From Anastatus disparis (Eukaryota; Arthropoda; Insecta; Hymenoptera; Eupelmidae): DNA of 64,000 bases. Position numbers and translations under genes: made by a program. The stretch lies in NCBI GenBank assembly GCA_017163975.1, contig JAFFSR010000264.1, positions 8,050,001 through 8,114,000 on the forward strand, written 5' to 3'. Below, in pieces: positions 10,794 through 20,992 of the stretch. The notes under the pieces are model-generated. The model had not been told where the DNA came from. It was given only the letters and a program-made list of their open reading frames with translations, and did no database searches. Position 1 is the first letter of the stretch, and each line of letters starts with the position of its first letter.

Positions 10794-11734
10794 GCTATTA
10801 TTATTAATTAGTTCTTTGACAAAGCAGAAAAAAATTTTTTGTTAGATAATTTTATTTTTGATCTTCCTTTTTTTATGAACTTGAATGCGTCAATCCGTTA
10901 ATAAGAATGCAAAAAAAGAATCGTTGCCACCTAGCGGTGGCATATGTCAACTCCCTACAAACTAAATTCAAATCATAGGCGCAAAATTCAAACTAAATGA
11001 AGAATTTCAATTTTCAACAAAAAAGAATTTCAATTTTTATAAACTTAAAATCGTCATAACTTCGGGTCTAATTGATCAAAAAATTTGATCAAGAGTTTAT
11101 TTTATAGATTTTTGCTAATATTTTTGATAAATTAATAAATAAAAGAAGAAACAAATTGTGAGAAGACGTAATAGTTGGAAAAATGGCACAATGCGACATG
11201 GTATCAATGCTTTGAAATAAAAAAATTTAAAAAAACGTTTAAAAATCTGTTTTAAAAAAATAAGGCGGAATGGCATATTCTCACTTATTCTAAATGTTAG
11301 TATTTTTTATGTATAGAAACATAATAAAATTTAAAAAAAATATAATTTTTGAGAAAATTGCATTAAAAAAAAAAGCTTTCTTAGGTTTTTCATGAATAAC
11401 TCAAAGGGATAAATTCGTATCATATAAATCGAAACAGCATTTAAAACAAGATGGAATTTTTATTAAAAAAACGTCTGAAAAGATTGAAAATTAGCGGAGC
11501 TACAGCAATTTCAAAATTGGGGTTCATTTTTAATTTTTTTATATTTATTTTTACACCCAACACTAAATACGCTGTAGCGAGGAAAAAACATTTTTTTTGG
11601 GCGCTTTACGAGGTAAATCTTATCATCATATATATCAGAAGGTATTTTTATGACTTGGAAGAAAAAAAAATTTAATCAGTGACGGCCTGCATGAATCTAA
11701 ATAGAATCAATTATATATATGTGTATATATTTTA

Positions 11735-12330
11735 ACGTTTTTCCCTTTCGGGAGGGGGAAATACGTGTAATCTCCTGTTGCCGGATGCTTCAGTGAGTAA
11801 CCAGGGTAAGATCGGCAGGAGTGGAAAGGATTGGACGGCGGAAGATGAAGGAAAGTAATCGGGTTGAACACGTTTGGTTATGCTAGGGAGTACCTTGGCT
11901 TTATTGTACTCAATAAACTCATTTACAACGACGATTACAATAATGAAATAATAATAAATTGTTAATCGAAACTAGCCCTATTATTCTATATAATACAAGT
12001 AAACTAACCTAACCTTAAACAAAAAATACAATTCACGAAGTAATTAGATTTTTATTACTCTCGGCCACTTGACGGCTATTCGGTAAAATTATAATTAAAT
12101 TAATTAATAAATCTTTAAATGAATCTAGATGATAGTTTATCTTTAACTAAGAGATTCATTGGGCCTTGACGGTCTTATATGTACCGAAGCGCGATCAACT
12201 GCTACTCAAGCGACAAACACTTTAGTCTCGCCTGTATTCATCCTACGTACTCCCAAGTTACGTATATAACTAATATATGTGCGGTAAAATTCAGATAATC
12301 GGTGATGCAATTTCTGGGGATATTACACGC
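11735..12330 (-). mobile_element. LTR fragment, same family as 32366-33761
   Basis: It shares ordered blocks with the copy at 32366: TCTCCTGTTGCC / TCACCTCCTGTTGCC, AGTGAGTAACCAGGG / AGTGAGTGACCAGGG, GGCTTTATTGTACTC, and CTTGACGGC(T). Read on the minus strand, GAGTACAATAAAGCC supplies a polyadenylation signal, so the LTR probably points to the minus strand. Its outer end (TTTAACGTTTTTCCC) has lost the TG start seen in the other copy. The inner boundary is vague; similarity fades after about 12250. Confidence 0.5.
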
Positions 12331-12678
12331 ACCTAATTATTATATATTTTTTAGGTTTAGTGACTGTGACCTCGTGTGTGCTATTTGTTTCTAACCAGCA
12401 AAAAAGGAGATACAGAACTTTACTTTTCTCTTGTCACAAATTTAACTTAAATTGCGTTAATTAAGGAAATTTGAACACATCTAGATTTCATTTACTTCAA
12501 TTTAATACCGAGAAGTTATTACAAATCAGATTTCAAATTAACTCAAATCACTAATCTTACACAATTTTCAAATTTTATTCTGGTCAATTTTTCAAGTCTA
12601 ACTCTCTCTCCTTTTTTACTCTTCTCACAACTTTCGTAGACAAGGGGTAAGGCTGCAACAATAGGAAATCCCCAAAAT
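12331..12678. other. AT-rich region upstream of gypsy protease
   Basis: This is where the gag gene and 5' LTR of the following retrotransposon would be expected, but neither is recognisable. Only the nonamer TGTGACCTC at 12369 recalls the start of that family's LTR. Confidence 0.4.
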
Positions 12679-13364
12679 ATGATTGCTTCAATACAGCAAA
12701 CAATAAATGAAGATTTAATACATGACATAGAACCAAATAAAAATGAGATGGAAGAAAAAATTATAACATGTTCAGAAATAGGAATAATGTTAGAAGATAT
12801 ACCAGTAAATGGACTCATTGATACTGGCAGTGAGATAACATGTATATCTGAAAAATTTTACTTCGATAATTTCGAAAAATTGAAAAATTGTCCTACATTA
12901 CCAATAACAGGTAAGAGTATTAAAACAGCTACAGGCTCAAAATCAACAAAACTCAAAAAACAAACGATGATAACGACTGAATTTAAGAAGGACAAAATAA
13001 AAATTATTTATTTAATAATACCTAAATTAATAAAAGATTGTATTATTGGCTATGATACACAACAATTGTTACGTATGATAATTAATACCGTGATGCAGGA
13101 AATACTTATTGTTATTAATGATAAATATTTAAATTTAATGTATATAGAAAACAAATTAAACTCAAATGCATGCAAATTCAAGAAGTATATGAAATAGCAA
13201 TGACCTAAAATCATATAACTTCAATATAGAAAATGAGAAGGAAAATTTTCTCAATTCTGAAAATTATTTCAAAACTTCAGTACTCACAAATAATGAGATT
13301 GAAGAAAAAATAAATGAGTGTGAAAATATCACACAAAATCAAAAAGAAGAATTAACTAACAAGC
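12679..13364 (+). pseudogene. Gypsy-type retrotransposon protease and linker
   Basis: The frame 12679-13197 (172 codons) encodes a retroviral-type aspartic protease, which processes Gag-Pol as a dimer. The catalytic triad is seen as GLIDTGSEITCIS with DTG at residues 48-50. A hydrophobic flap and strand region follow, with a conserved IIGYD near residue 132 that matches the II(L/G)G.D end of retropepsins. After the stop at 13195 the sequence still reads as an N/K/E-rich linker up to 13364, where a palindromic element interrupts it before the RT. The start is arbitrary, because in the intact element this would be part of a Pol polyprotein. Gag is absent upstream. The AT-rich codon use matches the window. 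Confidence 0.82.
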
Positions 13365-14017
13365 AGAGTGCATTGCATTTGGGTCTTGGATTTTCTTCTA
13401 GCTTTGGGATCTTTTTTCTTACATAAAATCATGAAAAAAGCCGCGACCATTCGGTCCAACGCTCGATTTTTTCCGAGTTACGAGCAGTTTTATCTGTTTT
13501 GTTGAAAAAATTGCACCTGCTTTATAATTTTATAGTTTTCGAACTACTTATTTTAGAAGGTTTTTACTTATTGCATATTAAAGTTGAGATTAAAACCTTT
13601 CGATTAAAAAAAATGTGTCCAAAAAGCTCAAGTTGTTAAAAACTTATGAAGGGATAAAAATTGAAATGAATTGACTAAAATGTTGCATTTATTTTTTATG
13701 CATTTTTTGAGCTAAATATTTGCGCTATTTTTATTTGCCCATAACTTTATAACAACTTGAGCTTTCTGGACACGTTTTTTTTTCAATCGAAAGATTTTAA
13801 TCTCAACTTTAATATGCAATCAGTAAAAACCTTCTAGAATAAGTAATTCGAAAACTGTAAAATTATAAAGCAGATGCAATTTTTTCAACGAAACAGACAA
13901 AACTGCTCATAACTCGGAAAAAATCGAGCATTGGACCGAATGGACGCGGGTTTTTTCATGATTTTATGTAAGAAAAAAGATCCCAAAGCTAGAAGAAAAT
14001 CCAAGACCCAAATGCAA
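13365..14017. mobile_element. Short foldback element (core form) inserted in gypsy pol
   Basis: A 653-bp near-palindrome with arms of about 13365-13655 and 13725-14017. Its ends are AGAGTGCATTGCATTTGGGT and the partly matching complement GACCCAAATGCAA. It separates the protease linker from the RT start of the gypsy element. It is clearly homologous, along its full length and in order, to the central part of the 3.4-kb palindrome (6042-6693). Shared pieces include CATTCGGTCCAAC, ACATAAAATCATGAAAAAAG, AAAGCTCAAGTT and AAGTTATGA. So the same core exists as an independent insertion. No clear target duplication is readable, and some gypsy codons seem to be missing at the junction. Confidence 0.82.
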
Positions 14018-14387
14018 AGTATTTCGCAAAGCACCAGGGTTAATAAAATCATATAAGCATGAATTGAGATTAGTCGATAATGCACCATTTTATTTAAAAC
14101 CTTACCCAATACCAATAAATCATAGAGAAAAGGTATTGGAAGAAATTAAAAATATGTTAGAATTAGGAATAATCAGAAAGTCAAAAAGTCCTTATATAAA
14201 TTCAATTGTAACAGTTATTAAAAAAGATGGATCGGTTCGTCTGTGTTTGGATGCACGTAAATTGAATGAAAAAATTATAGATGATTATGAAGCTCCTCCT
14301 TCAGTTGAAGAAATTTCCGTAAGATGTAAAAAGAAAAAATACATTTCAAGCCTAGATCTAACAAGTTCATACTGGCAAATAGAATTA
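14018..14387 (+). pseudogene. Gypsy RT, N-terminal half (fingers and palm motif A)
   Basis: Reverse transcriptase of a Ty3/gypsy element, which copies the genomic RNA into DNA. The frame enters with FRKAPGLIK, followed by the family-typical proline-rich entry (PYPIPINHREKVLEEI), RLCLDARKLNE, and motif A as SSLDLTSSYWQIEL with the first catalytic aspartate. The frame is intact up to the TTA codon at 14385-14387, where a TA-flanked MITE interrupts it. It resumes at 14821. The upstream boundary is the end of the inserted foldback element. Confidence 0.85.
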
Positions 14388-14820
14388 AGAGGCGGTCGAA
14401 ACCAAATTGGTGACTTGCGGTATATGTCAAGTCAGCATTTTTCGCTTTACGATAGTATTTTGTATATTTTTATGGCTTCAACTATTTCAAATTATTCTTT
14501 ATATACATGACTAGAGGAAATGATTATATTTTTACTATATGAATAAGTAAATAAATTATTATAAGCATTTATCACAAATATCAAACTGACTTGACATATA
14601 CCGCATGCAAAAAACTGTCGTGTCGATTGTTAGGTGGGATTTTTCGCTTTATAACAATATTTTGTATACTTTTGTGGCTTTCACTATTTTAAATTATTCT
14701 TTACATACATGACTAGAGGAAATGACTATATTTTTACCATATTAATAAATGAATAAATTATTATAAGCATTTATTACAAGCACCGAACTAAGTCACCGAT
14801 TTGGTTCCGACCGCCTCTTA
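14386..14820. mobile_element. Composite TIR element (TA target) inside gypsy RT
   Basis: The outer element 14388-14818 has TIRs AGAGGCGGTCGAAACCAAAT and the complement of AGAGGCGGTCGGAACCAAAT, continuing to GGTGACTT. The dinucleotide TA is duplicated at 14386-14387 and 14819-14820. Removing one TA plus the element restores the RT frame exactly, which defines the ends. TA duplication suggests a Tc1/mariner-type mobiliser. Inside, a second TIR pair (GCGGTATATGTCAAGTCAG near 14415 and its complement near 14586-14605) bounds an inner unit. The remaining part (14650-14795) repeats the same internal sequence (for example CATGACTAGAGGAAATGA twice). It is therefore a nested or tandemly duplicated MITE. 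Confidence 0.88.
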
Positions 14821-15476
14821 ACTGAGAACAGTAAGAAATTCACAGCATTTAAAATCGATAATAAGGTTTACGAATTTAATGTGGCTGCTTTTGGTATAAA
14901 AACAAGTAGTGCAGGATTATTGAGAGGATTAAATAAAGAAATAAACGAATTTGATGAATTCTTATTAGCGTTCGTGGACGATTTGCACATAAGATCAACC
15001 ACATTTCATAAACATATAAAACATCTCGAAAAATCATTTAAAAAGGCTAAAGAATATAATGTGGCATTTAATTTCAAGAAATCAAAGTTTATAAGAGAAA
15101 AAATAAATTTTCTAGACCATTACATAACTAGTGAAGGTATTACACCGGACCCAGAAAAAATAAGATCGATTAAGAATTTTCATACACCAAGAAACAGGAA
15201 AAAAGCTGCAAGCATTCTTAGGTTTCGTAAATTTCTATACGAAATTTGCTGAAGGCAATGCAAATGAAATCCTACCATTAATCGGATTATTAAGAAAAAA
15301 CATATCCTATGAATGGGGGGGGGGGCAAGGCAACAAAAAGCTTTTGAAAATATAAAAGATCTCTTACTGAAAATATAATCCTAAAGTTCATAGATATAAG
15401 CAAACTATTCATTCTAACAATTGATGCAAGCAATTACGCTATAGCAGCGATATTATCAAGTCGAACACTAAAAGGG
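14821..15476 (+). pseudogene. Gypsy RT C-terminal half and start of RNase H
   Basis: This continues the RT broken at 14387, starting ACT GAG AAC. It has the gypsy palm sequence AAFGIKTS and the catalytic motif as FVDD (residues 32-35 of the frame starting at 14881) in place of the usual YVDD or FLDD. It goes on through the thumb and connection, including KFIREKINFLDHYIT. A frameshift lies near 15215, and a run of ten G follows at about 15316-15325. The frame then reads LTIDASNYAIAAILSS, which carries the first catalytic aspartate of the RNase H domain. It stops at 15476, where an LTR is inserted. Two or more frameshifts make it non-functional. Confidence 0.82.
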
Positions 15477-16495
15477 TGTGACCTCACTTATATTATATTT
15501 ATAATATAAAGAATTAATAGAGAATTTGAGAGAGAATAAGTAAGAAAAAAGAATAAAATAAAAGATAATTAACAATAATCTTATTCTCTCTTGAATTCGA
15601 ATCATCACGTGAAAGGTCTATCTCTATCTTGTGCGTCGGCGCAACGTAGCAATTGGAAAGTATATCAGCGCGCGAGATGGATATTAATAAGAATATATGT
15701 ACTCGCTTAGATGTGCGCCGATCCACGCCTATAAAGTGACGTACGCTAGCACACATCTAAGCGCACCTGTAATAGTATAAGGTAAGATACGTAAATGTAT
15801 CCCTTCTACTTGGTAGTAGTAGAGGATTGCGGCCGCGGCGGCTTGATCGACGCTTAAGCAGATCGAAGCCGAATCTTTGTAAGGCACTCTTCGGCCAGCT
15901 CTTTTCTAATAAAGTTTATCTTAAAATAAATACTTGTGGCTATTGTTCTTATTTTCGGTTATTCTGCAGGTCCGCGAGGGGCTGGATAAACACCAGCCCC
16001 GTACCGGTAGCAGCAATAACGAAACATTATTTAACGTAAAAATCAAAGCTTAATTTAGTAAAATTGATTAAAGAATAAATTCACGTATATTTCTTTTGTG
16101 AGTTTATTAAGTGTGTAAAATCTTAATTAACATTATTTTATCTTACGATTAGTAAGAATTTGATTGAATATTACTTTCAATTAAGTGTCTTTTGGTGAAT
16201 ATACGTTGAAGTACTTAAATTCAATTCACATGTAACTTATTGAAATTTACTTGCATGTAATGTTATTGGCCATTAATAAGTAGTTAATCTTAATAAATCA
16301 AAATTAGAGTCTTGTGGCTTATAAGAGGCATTTATTAGTACAAACACACAAGCATAGAGACCCCGGACTGGTTGTAGCATGGCGCCTACACCAAAAACGG
16401 GTCTAGCTTAAAAAAGAACCTTTCCTTTTTATCCTTTTCCTTATACATGAGCACTTTGTGCTATCTTTTTTCAGGATTAGGGTTGTGAGAGGTCA
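15477..16495 (+). mobile_element. Solo LTR of the same gypsy family, inserted in RNase H
   Basis: It starts TGTGACCTCACTT and matches the 3' LTR at 19295-20437 in order. Shared blocks include TTTGAGAGAGAATAAG / TTTGAGAGAGAGTAAG, ATCATCACGT, GTACGC..CACAT..AAGCGCACCTGTA, GCACTCTT(C/T)GGCCAGCT, TCTGCAGGTCCGCGA, GTACCGGTAGCAG, AGACCCCGGACT and ATGAGCACTTTGTGC. Coding sequence resumes immediately after it (GGTCATAGGCCT, RNase H), so the LTR interrupts pol rather than bounding it. AATAAAG at about 15908 may be its polyadenylation signal. The exact 3' boundary (about 16490-16495) and the target duplication are uncertain. Confidence 0.75.
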
Positions 16496-16979
16496 TAGGC
16501 CTGAATTAAACTACTTTACAACCGAAAAAGAATGACTAGCAATAGTGTGGTCAGTACATAAGCTAGACAAATATTTAAAAGGGGTAAAAGAAATAAGATT
16601 AAGAACTGATCATGAAGCGATCACTTTCTTAAATAAATGTCAATTTAACAGTTGCAGATTAAGACGATGGGCCTTATCTATACAAGATTATAATATAAAA
16701 CCAGAACATATTACTGGTTATAAAAATACTACTGCAGATTTTCTGAGTAGACAAATATTAGATCTTAAAGAAGATGATGAAATAATAATAGCAAAATTAA
16801 GTAAAAGTAAAATTAGCAAAAAATTAGAAAATGTCTTTAAACAGTTAAAATCTTATAAAAAAAATGATAACTATTGTAAAAAAATACTACAAAGAATGTC
16901 TATAAACGACAGTAACCTAAAAATTATTATTTATACGAAAACGAAATATTATGTAAAATAACAGACTCAGGAAAAAATA
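16496..16979 (+). pseudogene. Gypsy RNase H C-terminal part and connection to integrase
   Basis: The frame picks up at the conserved Y/N.F(T)TTEKE region, has an in-frame TGA after EKE at about 16532, and continues through VWSVHKLDKYLKG, the catalytic-aspartate segment LRTDHEAITFLN, and ADFLSRQ, which closes the RNase H domain. A lysine-rich linker toward the integrase follows and ends in a frameshift near 16920. The RNase H activity degrades the RNA strand of the RNA-DNA hybrid during reverse transcription. The gene is broken by the LTR upstream and by point lesions. Confidence 0.8.
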
Positions 16980-18034
16980 TTATAATACCTGAAACTGTGG
17001 TATAAATAGTTATATTAGAAATACATGAATTATATGGTCACATAGGACCCAAAAAGACATATAATTTAACTATAGATGACTTTATCGCTCCAAACCTACG
17101 CAAATAAGTTTATGCTTTATTGAAGATATGTTAAACTTGCCAAAAAACAAAGCATTTAACTATTAAATATCATGCAGATATGCAGCCTATAATAGTAAAT
17201 GATAGAAACGAAATATTATCTATAGATTTCTATGGTCCCCTACCAACGTCAGTAGGTGAAGTGAAATATATCCTAACATCTATAGATGTATTTTCGAAAT
17301 ATGTAGTAATGTACTCCATTAAACAAGCAAACACACTCACAACAATAAGAAAAATATTCAACGATTATGTGATAAAATATGGTACTCCCAAAGCCATAAT
17401 GACAGAGCATGAGACGCAATTCACATCTAAAAAATGGATAAAGAAATCGCAAGAAGAAAATATAAAAATAATATTCTCTTCAATAAGACACCTCCAAAGT
17501 AACATAGTCGAGAGAATACATAGAGAACTCGGCAGATTCTTTAGAACTTTTATAAAAGAATCTCATAAATCATGATCTACATATGTCTCAAAAATTCAAG
17601 AAATCATGAATGAAATCTACCATGAAACCACTGGTTTTACACCCATGGAACTACATATGGGGAAAAAACCCATAAGAATATGGGAAAAATATTTTTAATT
17701 AAATAAAAAAGATATAAGTCTAGAAATAAAAATATTTATGACAAGAAAAAGGATGCACAAAAAGATCAAAGATCGAGCTGCAAAAAACAATATTAAACAT
17801 GACCATTACAAATTAAATATAGGAGATAAAGTATTAGTAAAAGCTCTAAAAGTCACAGATACAGAAAACGAAAAAATTGCAAAGTTCTAAGAGATATATG
17901 AAGGACCTTTTACAATAAAAAATATCATAAATCAAGATACGTATTTATTAGAAGACAAAAATCAGCAAGAACGAGGAAAATTCCACCTCAGTAATTTAAA
18001 ACCATTTTTTGAAGAAAAACTAGAAATTAATTGA
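16980..18034 (+). pseudogene. Gypsy integrase (zinc finger, catalytic core, C-terminal domain)
   Basis: The integrase joins retrotransposon cDNA to the host genome. The N-terminal HHCC zinc finger is visible at about 17020-17165 (HELYGH ... C..C) with two in-frame stops and a frameshift. The core frame 17180-17575 reads SIDFYGPLP with the first catalytic Asp. It then has TEHETQF, where SD(R/N)G..F is normal, so the second catalytic Asp appears to be Glu. SIRHLQSNIVERIHRELGRF follows with the catalytic Glu. After a TGA at 17573 the same frame continues with FTPMELHMGKKP, a basic segment, and the KLNIGDKVLVK and YEGPFTI motifs of the C-terminal SH3-like domain. It ends at a TGA at 18032. Multiple stops and the altered active site indicate a dead copy. 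Confidence 0.82.
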
Positions 18035-18465
18035 AGAAAGAAGAAAGAAAATGCGAAGTAAAATGTATGAGAAACGCTGATAAAATTATAAAATTGAGTA
18101 TCACTGAAATATTATTTGATAAAACCACAAAATTAAATATAATATAAAAAAAGAAAAGAAAGATAAATGTAAACAAAGGTCATATATATAAAATGTAGGT
18201 ACCTAATAAAATAAATAATAAATCTGTAAATTTAAAAATAACGATGTTCGATGATTTTGAAAAATAATATTTCAGTGCTAACTCAAAAACCGTACGGTTA
18301 ACAACTGAAAGCATTTGATAAAAGGAAAGATATACATTCGAATAGTATCATAAGTTGTAAATATTGTAGATTTAGTGTAAATAGATAATTATTAGTTTTA
18401 AGATAAATTAGTTAAGTGAGTTGTAAATATTGTAAAACAAAGAAAAAATGTGACGTGTGTTAGTG
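18035..18465 (+). other. Untranslated AT-rich region between gypsy pol and the 3' ORF
   Basis: A purine-rich, AT-rich stretch with the repeated phrase TTGTAAATATTGTA (near 18353 and 18421). No coding signal seen. Confidence 0.4.
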
Positions 18466-18906
18466 ATGAAGGAGTTAAAAAAGATATTCAGGACCCATCT
18501 AACGTTATACCGACATGCTGGAACAAGCCTGATCAAATATGTCGGAATGATACACGTTACGTCTCAAGTAGATGAGGAATTAATAGAAGAAAGACGGTTG
18601 GATATAGTGTGGGGTGAGGCTTTGCATAAACCTATAAACTACGAAGAAAAGGGCGAGAAGGCAGAAAGAACCGTCTTCATAAAGCCAAAAGAGGAAAAAG
18701 TGGACTAGGAGATAATGGATATTTACCTTCCGCAAGGAAAGTTAAAAAGAAGATATATCTACGTACAAGAAGCGGCTTTGGATCGTCACCGTCTTCAGAG
18801 AATTGGAATACCGTCAACCAGATCCGACCTGAGCGGTGACGAGTCAGACGTAAACGAATGGGTGAAAAAACTCGCCAAAAAGAAAATCAAAAGGTATTGT
18901 AAATAA
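18466..18906 (+). pseudogene. Unidentified 3' ORF of the gypsy-type element (in-frame stop)
   Basis: A frame from ATG 18466 to TAA 18904-18906 has one in-frame TAG at 18706-18708, giving about 146 codons in two blocks. The first block is basic and then acidic. The second block contains GIPSTRSDLSGDESDVNEW, a compact, conserved-looking acidic patch followed by a lysine-rich tail. It lies between pol and the PPT/3' LTR, where errantivirus-like elements carry env and other gypsy elements carry accessory ORFs. I see no signal peptide, no furin site and no membrane segment, so there is no support for an envelope gene. Function unknown. Confidence 0.45.
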
Positions 18907-19294
18907 GCGTAATATCGTAAAATTGCTTGTATATTAGAGTTAATTATTGTCCCCGTGGCGAGAAAATAAAATAAGTTGCACAATAAATAGTTATACATAA
19001 AAGAAAAAGATTTTTACAATTAAAAATATATATTATAGTGCAAATTATTTTATTTTGAGAGGCAAGTGCGAGTACAATAAGATAAAAATTAAAATTTAAA
19101 AGTTATAAGAAAAAAGGAAATGAAAAAATAAAACGATTTAAAGTTATAAGAGAAAAAGAAAAATAATGTAATTTCAAATCTCGCGCTCGTAAAGATGCAA
19201 CGTAAAAGCATTTCCTTTTCCGGAAACTTATAGTAAAATTACACATTCATTTAGTATATGAAAGATTAATCAACGATTTTTTTAGGGGGCTAAT
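18907..19294 (+). other. 3' untranslated region with polypurine tract
   Basis: AT-rich and purine-rich sequence ending with AGGGGGCTAAT at about 19284-19294, directly before TGTGACC. This is the expected position and composition of the polypurine tract that primes plus-strand DNA synthesis. It fixes the orientation of the element as plus. Confidence 0.7.
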
Positions 19295-20437
19295 TGTGAC
19301 CTTACTTAGATAAGAGAGGAAAAATCAAGTAATAAAATTAGAAAATAATGATAATTTGAGAGAGAGTAAGGAAATGAAAAGAATAAAATAAAAGAAAGTT
19401 AAAAGTAAAATTATTCTCTCTCAAATTCGATCATCACGTTAAAAGCGTAGATAATAAAATTATTATTGTGTCTCTGTCTATCTTGCGCATTGGAGCGGTG
19501 TAACAATTAGACGTTATACCGACGTGCAAGATAGAAATTAATATAAGATATGTACGCGCTTGTATGTCTGCCAATAAACGCCTATAAGATGACGTACGCC
19601 CGAAACACATGCAAGCGCACCTGTATTGGAACATATAGATGTAATAGAGATCTCTCCCCTCTTTAGAGCATACACAGGATTCGAGGAGGAGAGGCTCAAC
19701 GTACGTAATGTGGTGTGGAGACGATGGACGCGCACAGAGCGCGAGTTAAAATTACCTTTACCTTCCCCCCACAATAAGAATAAGTGTAAGAGGAGGAAGA
19801 TAGCGGTGACGGCGGCTCAAGCAAGAGCGATCTAGTCGCTTCGATTGAATTTGTACGGCACTCTTTGGCCAGCTATCAATTAATGAAGTCTAATTTTAAA
19901 TTTAATACTTGCCATATTGTCTCTTATTTTTCGTTTGTTCTGCAGGTCCGCGAAAAGTTGGATAATCACCAACTTCGTACCGGTAGCAGTAACAACAAAC
20001 AAAACTTATTAAATTTAAAGTCCAAAAGTTTAATATAAAGTAACAATTAAATTAAATACATACATTCACTTGTACTTCATTTTGTGAATGTTGAGTGTAG
20101 TACTTTAATTAAAATTCAGTATTACTTTGTTTAACTAAAGATCAGTGAACAAATAGTGTGAATTAGTTAGTGATTTGTTTTGAGATATAAATAAATTGAA
20201 ATTTGATTAGTAGGCTCTTTATAAGACTATGAGTCTTTGGAGTTTGATGGCTAATAAGAGGCATTAATCATCACTAACTACTAACACTTAAAACATAAAG
20301 ACCCCGGACTAGTTACGGCATGATGTCTGTATTAAAAATGGGTCTAATTTGAAATACCTTTTATCATTTCCTTATCCCTTTGTATGAGCACTTTGTGCAA
20401 TCCTTTTCAGGGATAGAAAGCGGAAGTAGAGGTTACA
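19295..20437 (+). mobile_element. 3' LTR of the gypsy-type retrotransposon
   Basis: It starts TGTGACC right after the polypurine tract and probably ends GGTTACA at 20437, whose complement mirrors the start. It shares many ordered blocks with the LTR at 15477-16495 but differs by numerous substitutions and indels, so the two are separate insertions of different age. It contains GGTCCGCGA...GTACCGGTAGCAG and ATGAGCACTTTGTGC near the end. No matching intact 5' LTR lies upstream of the protease. Confidence 0.75.
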
Positions 20438-20444
20438 ATATACA

Positions 20445-20981
20445 CAGTACCGCTCAAAAGATCAGGAACATTTTTTTTCAAATCAGGATATCTCAGAAAC
20501 GCTTTGATGAATTTAAAAAGATCAAACGGCGTTTTGAAGATCAGACAAAATTCTATCTTTTAATAAGCTCTAGAATATTTTTCACTCTTTTTTACATTAA
20601 TGTTTTAATGATTGAGAATTTTTTAATTATTACAAATTTTTGAATTTTAATCAATTAACTGTAACTTTTTAAAGAATTGATGAAATCAAAAAATTGAAAA
20701 TCGATTGCAAAGTAGAGAAAATTCCATAAAAGATTGTCTTGAATTAATTTTCAATCTCTATTTCGTGTGCAGAGTTACAAGCGTGCAAAAATGGAGCAAA
20801 TAACAGAATAATTTTCCAGGTGCAATAAAATGTTCCATATTTTTTTTATAATTTGGCATCTATTCACAACTGTATATTGTCAATTCAATGTATACACGAT
20901 TTATATATAAACTACAGTTGTAAGCACACCGAAACATGAAGAAACATGGAAAATATTATTCCGAACTTTTGAGCGGTACTG
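20445..20981. mobile_element. Tc1/mariner-type MITE (about 537 bp)
   Basis: Terminal inverted repeats CAGTACCGCTCAAAAG at 20445 and its complement ending at 20981. The inverted match extends loosely inward (ATCAGGAACA against the complement GTTCGGAATA). TA follows the right end; the left neighbour is CA, so one copy of the TA duplication is mutated. The CAGT..CTCAAAAG start is of the kind found at Tc1-like ends. The interior is AT-rich and has no transposase. Confidence 0.68.
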
Positions 20982-20992
20982 TATATATATAT

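Larger units (their letters stand above)
8291..11712. mobile_element. Second large palindromic (foldback) element with central cargo
   Basis: The left arm (8291 to about 9345) and right arm (about 11036 to 11712) are inverted repeats. Matching pieces include ATTCATGCAGGC (8310) against GCCTGCATGAAT (11684), TTCCTCGCTGCAGC (8421) against GCTGTAGCGAGGAA, and CTCACAATTCG with TTACGTCTTC against GAAGACGTAATAG. The left arm is longer because it has taken two piggyBac-like MITEs that the right arm lacks. The centre (about 9346-11035) is not inverted. It holds a short tandem duplication, a GC-rich block and an unidentified protein relic on the minus strand. The arms are more diverged than in the 4.65-8.08 kb palindrome. 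Confidence 0.78.

Noticed and set aside
12369..12400. TGTGACCTC as start of a 5' LTR for the gypsy element
   Set aside because: Only nine bases match the LTR start; none of the internal LTR blocks follow before the protease.
18466..18906. Envelope gene of an errantivirus
   Set aside because: No signal peptide, cleavage site, fusion peptide or transmembrane segment in the frame; too short.
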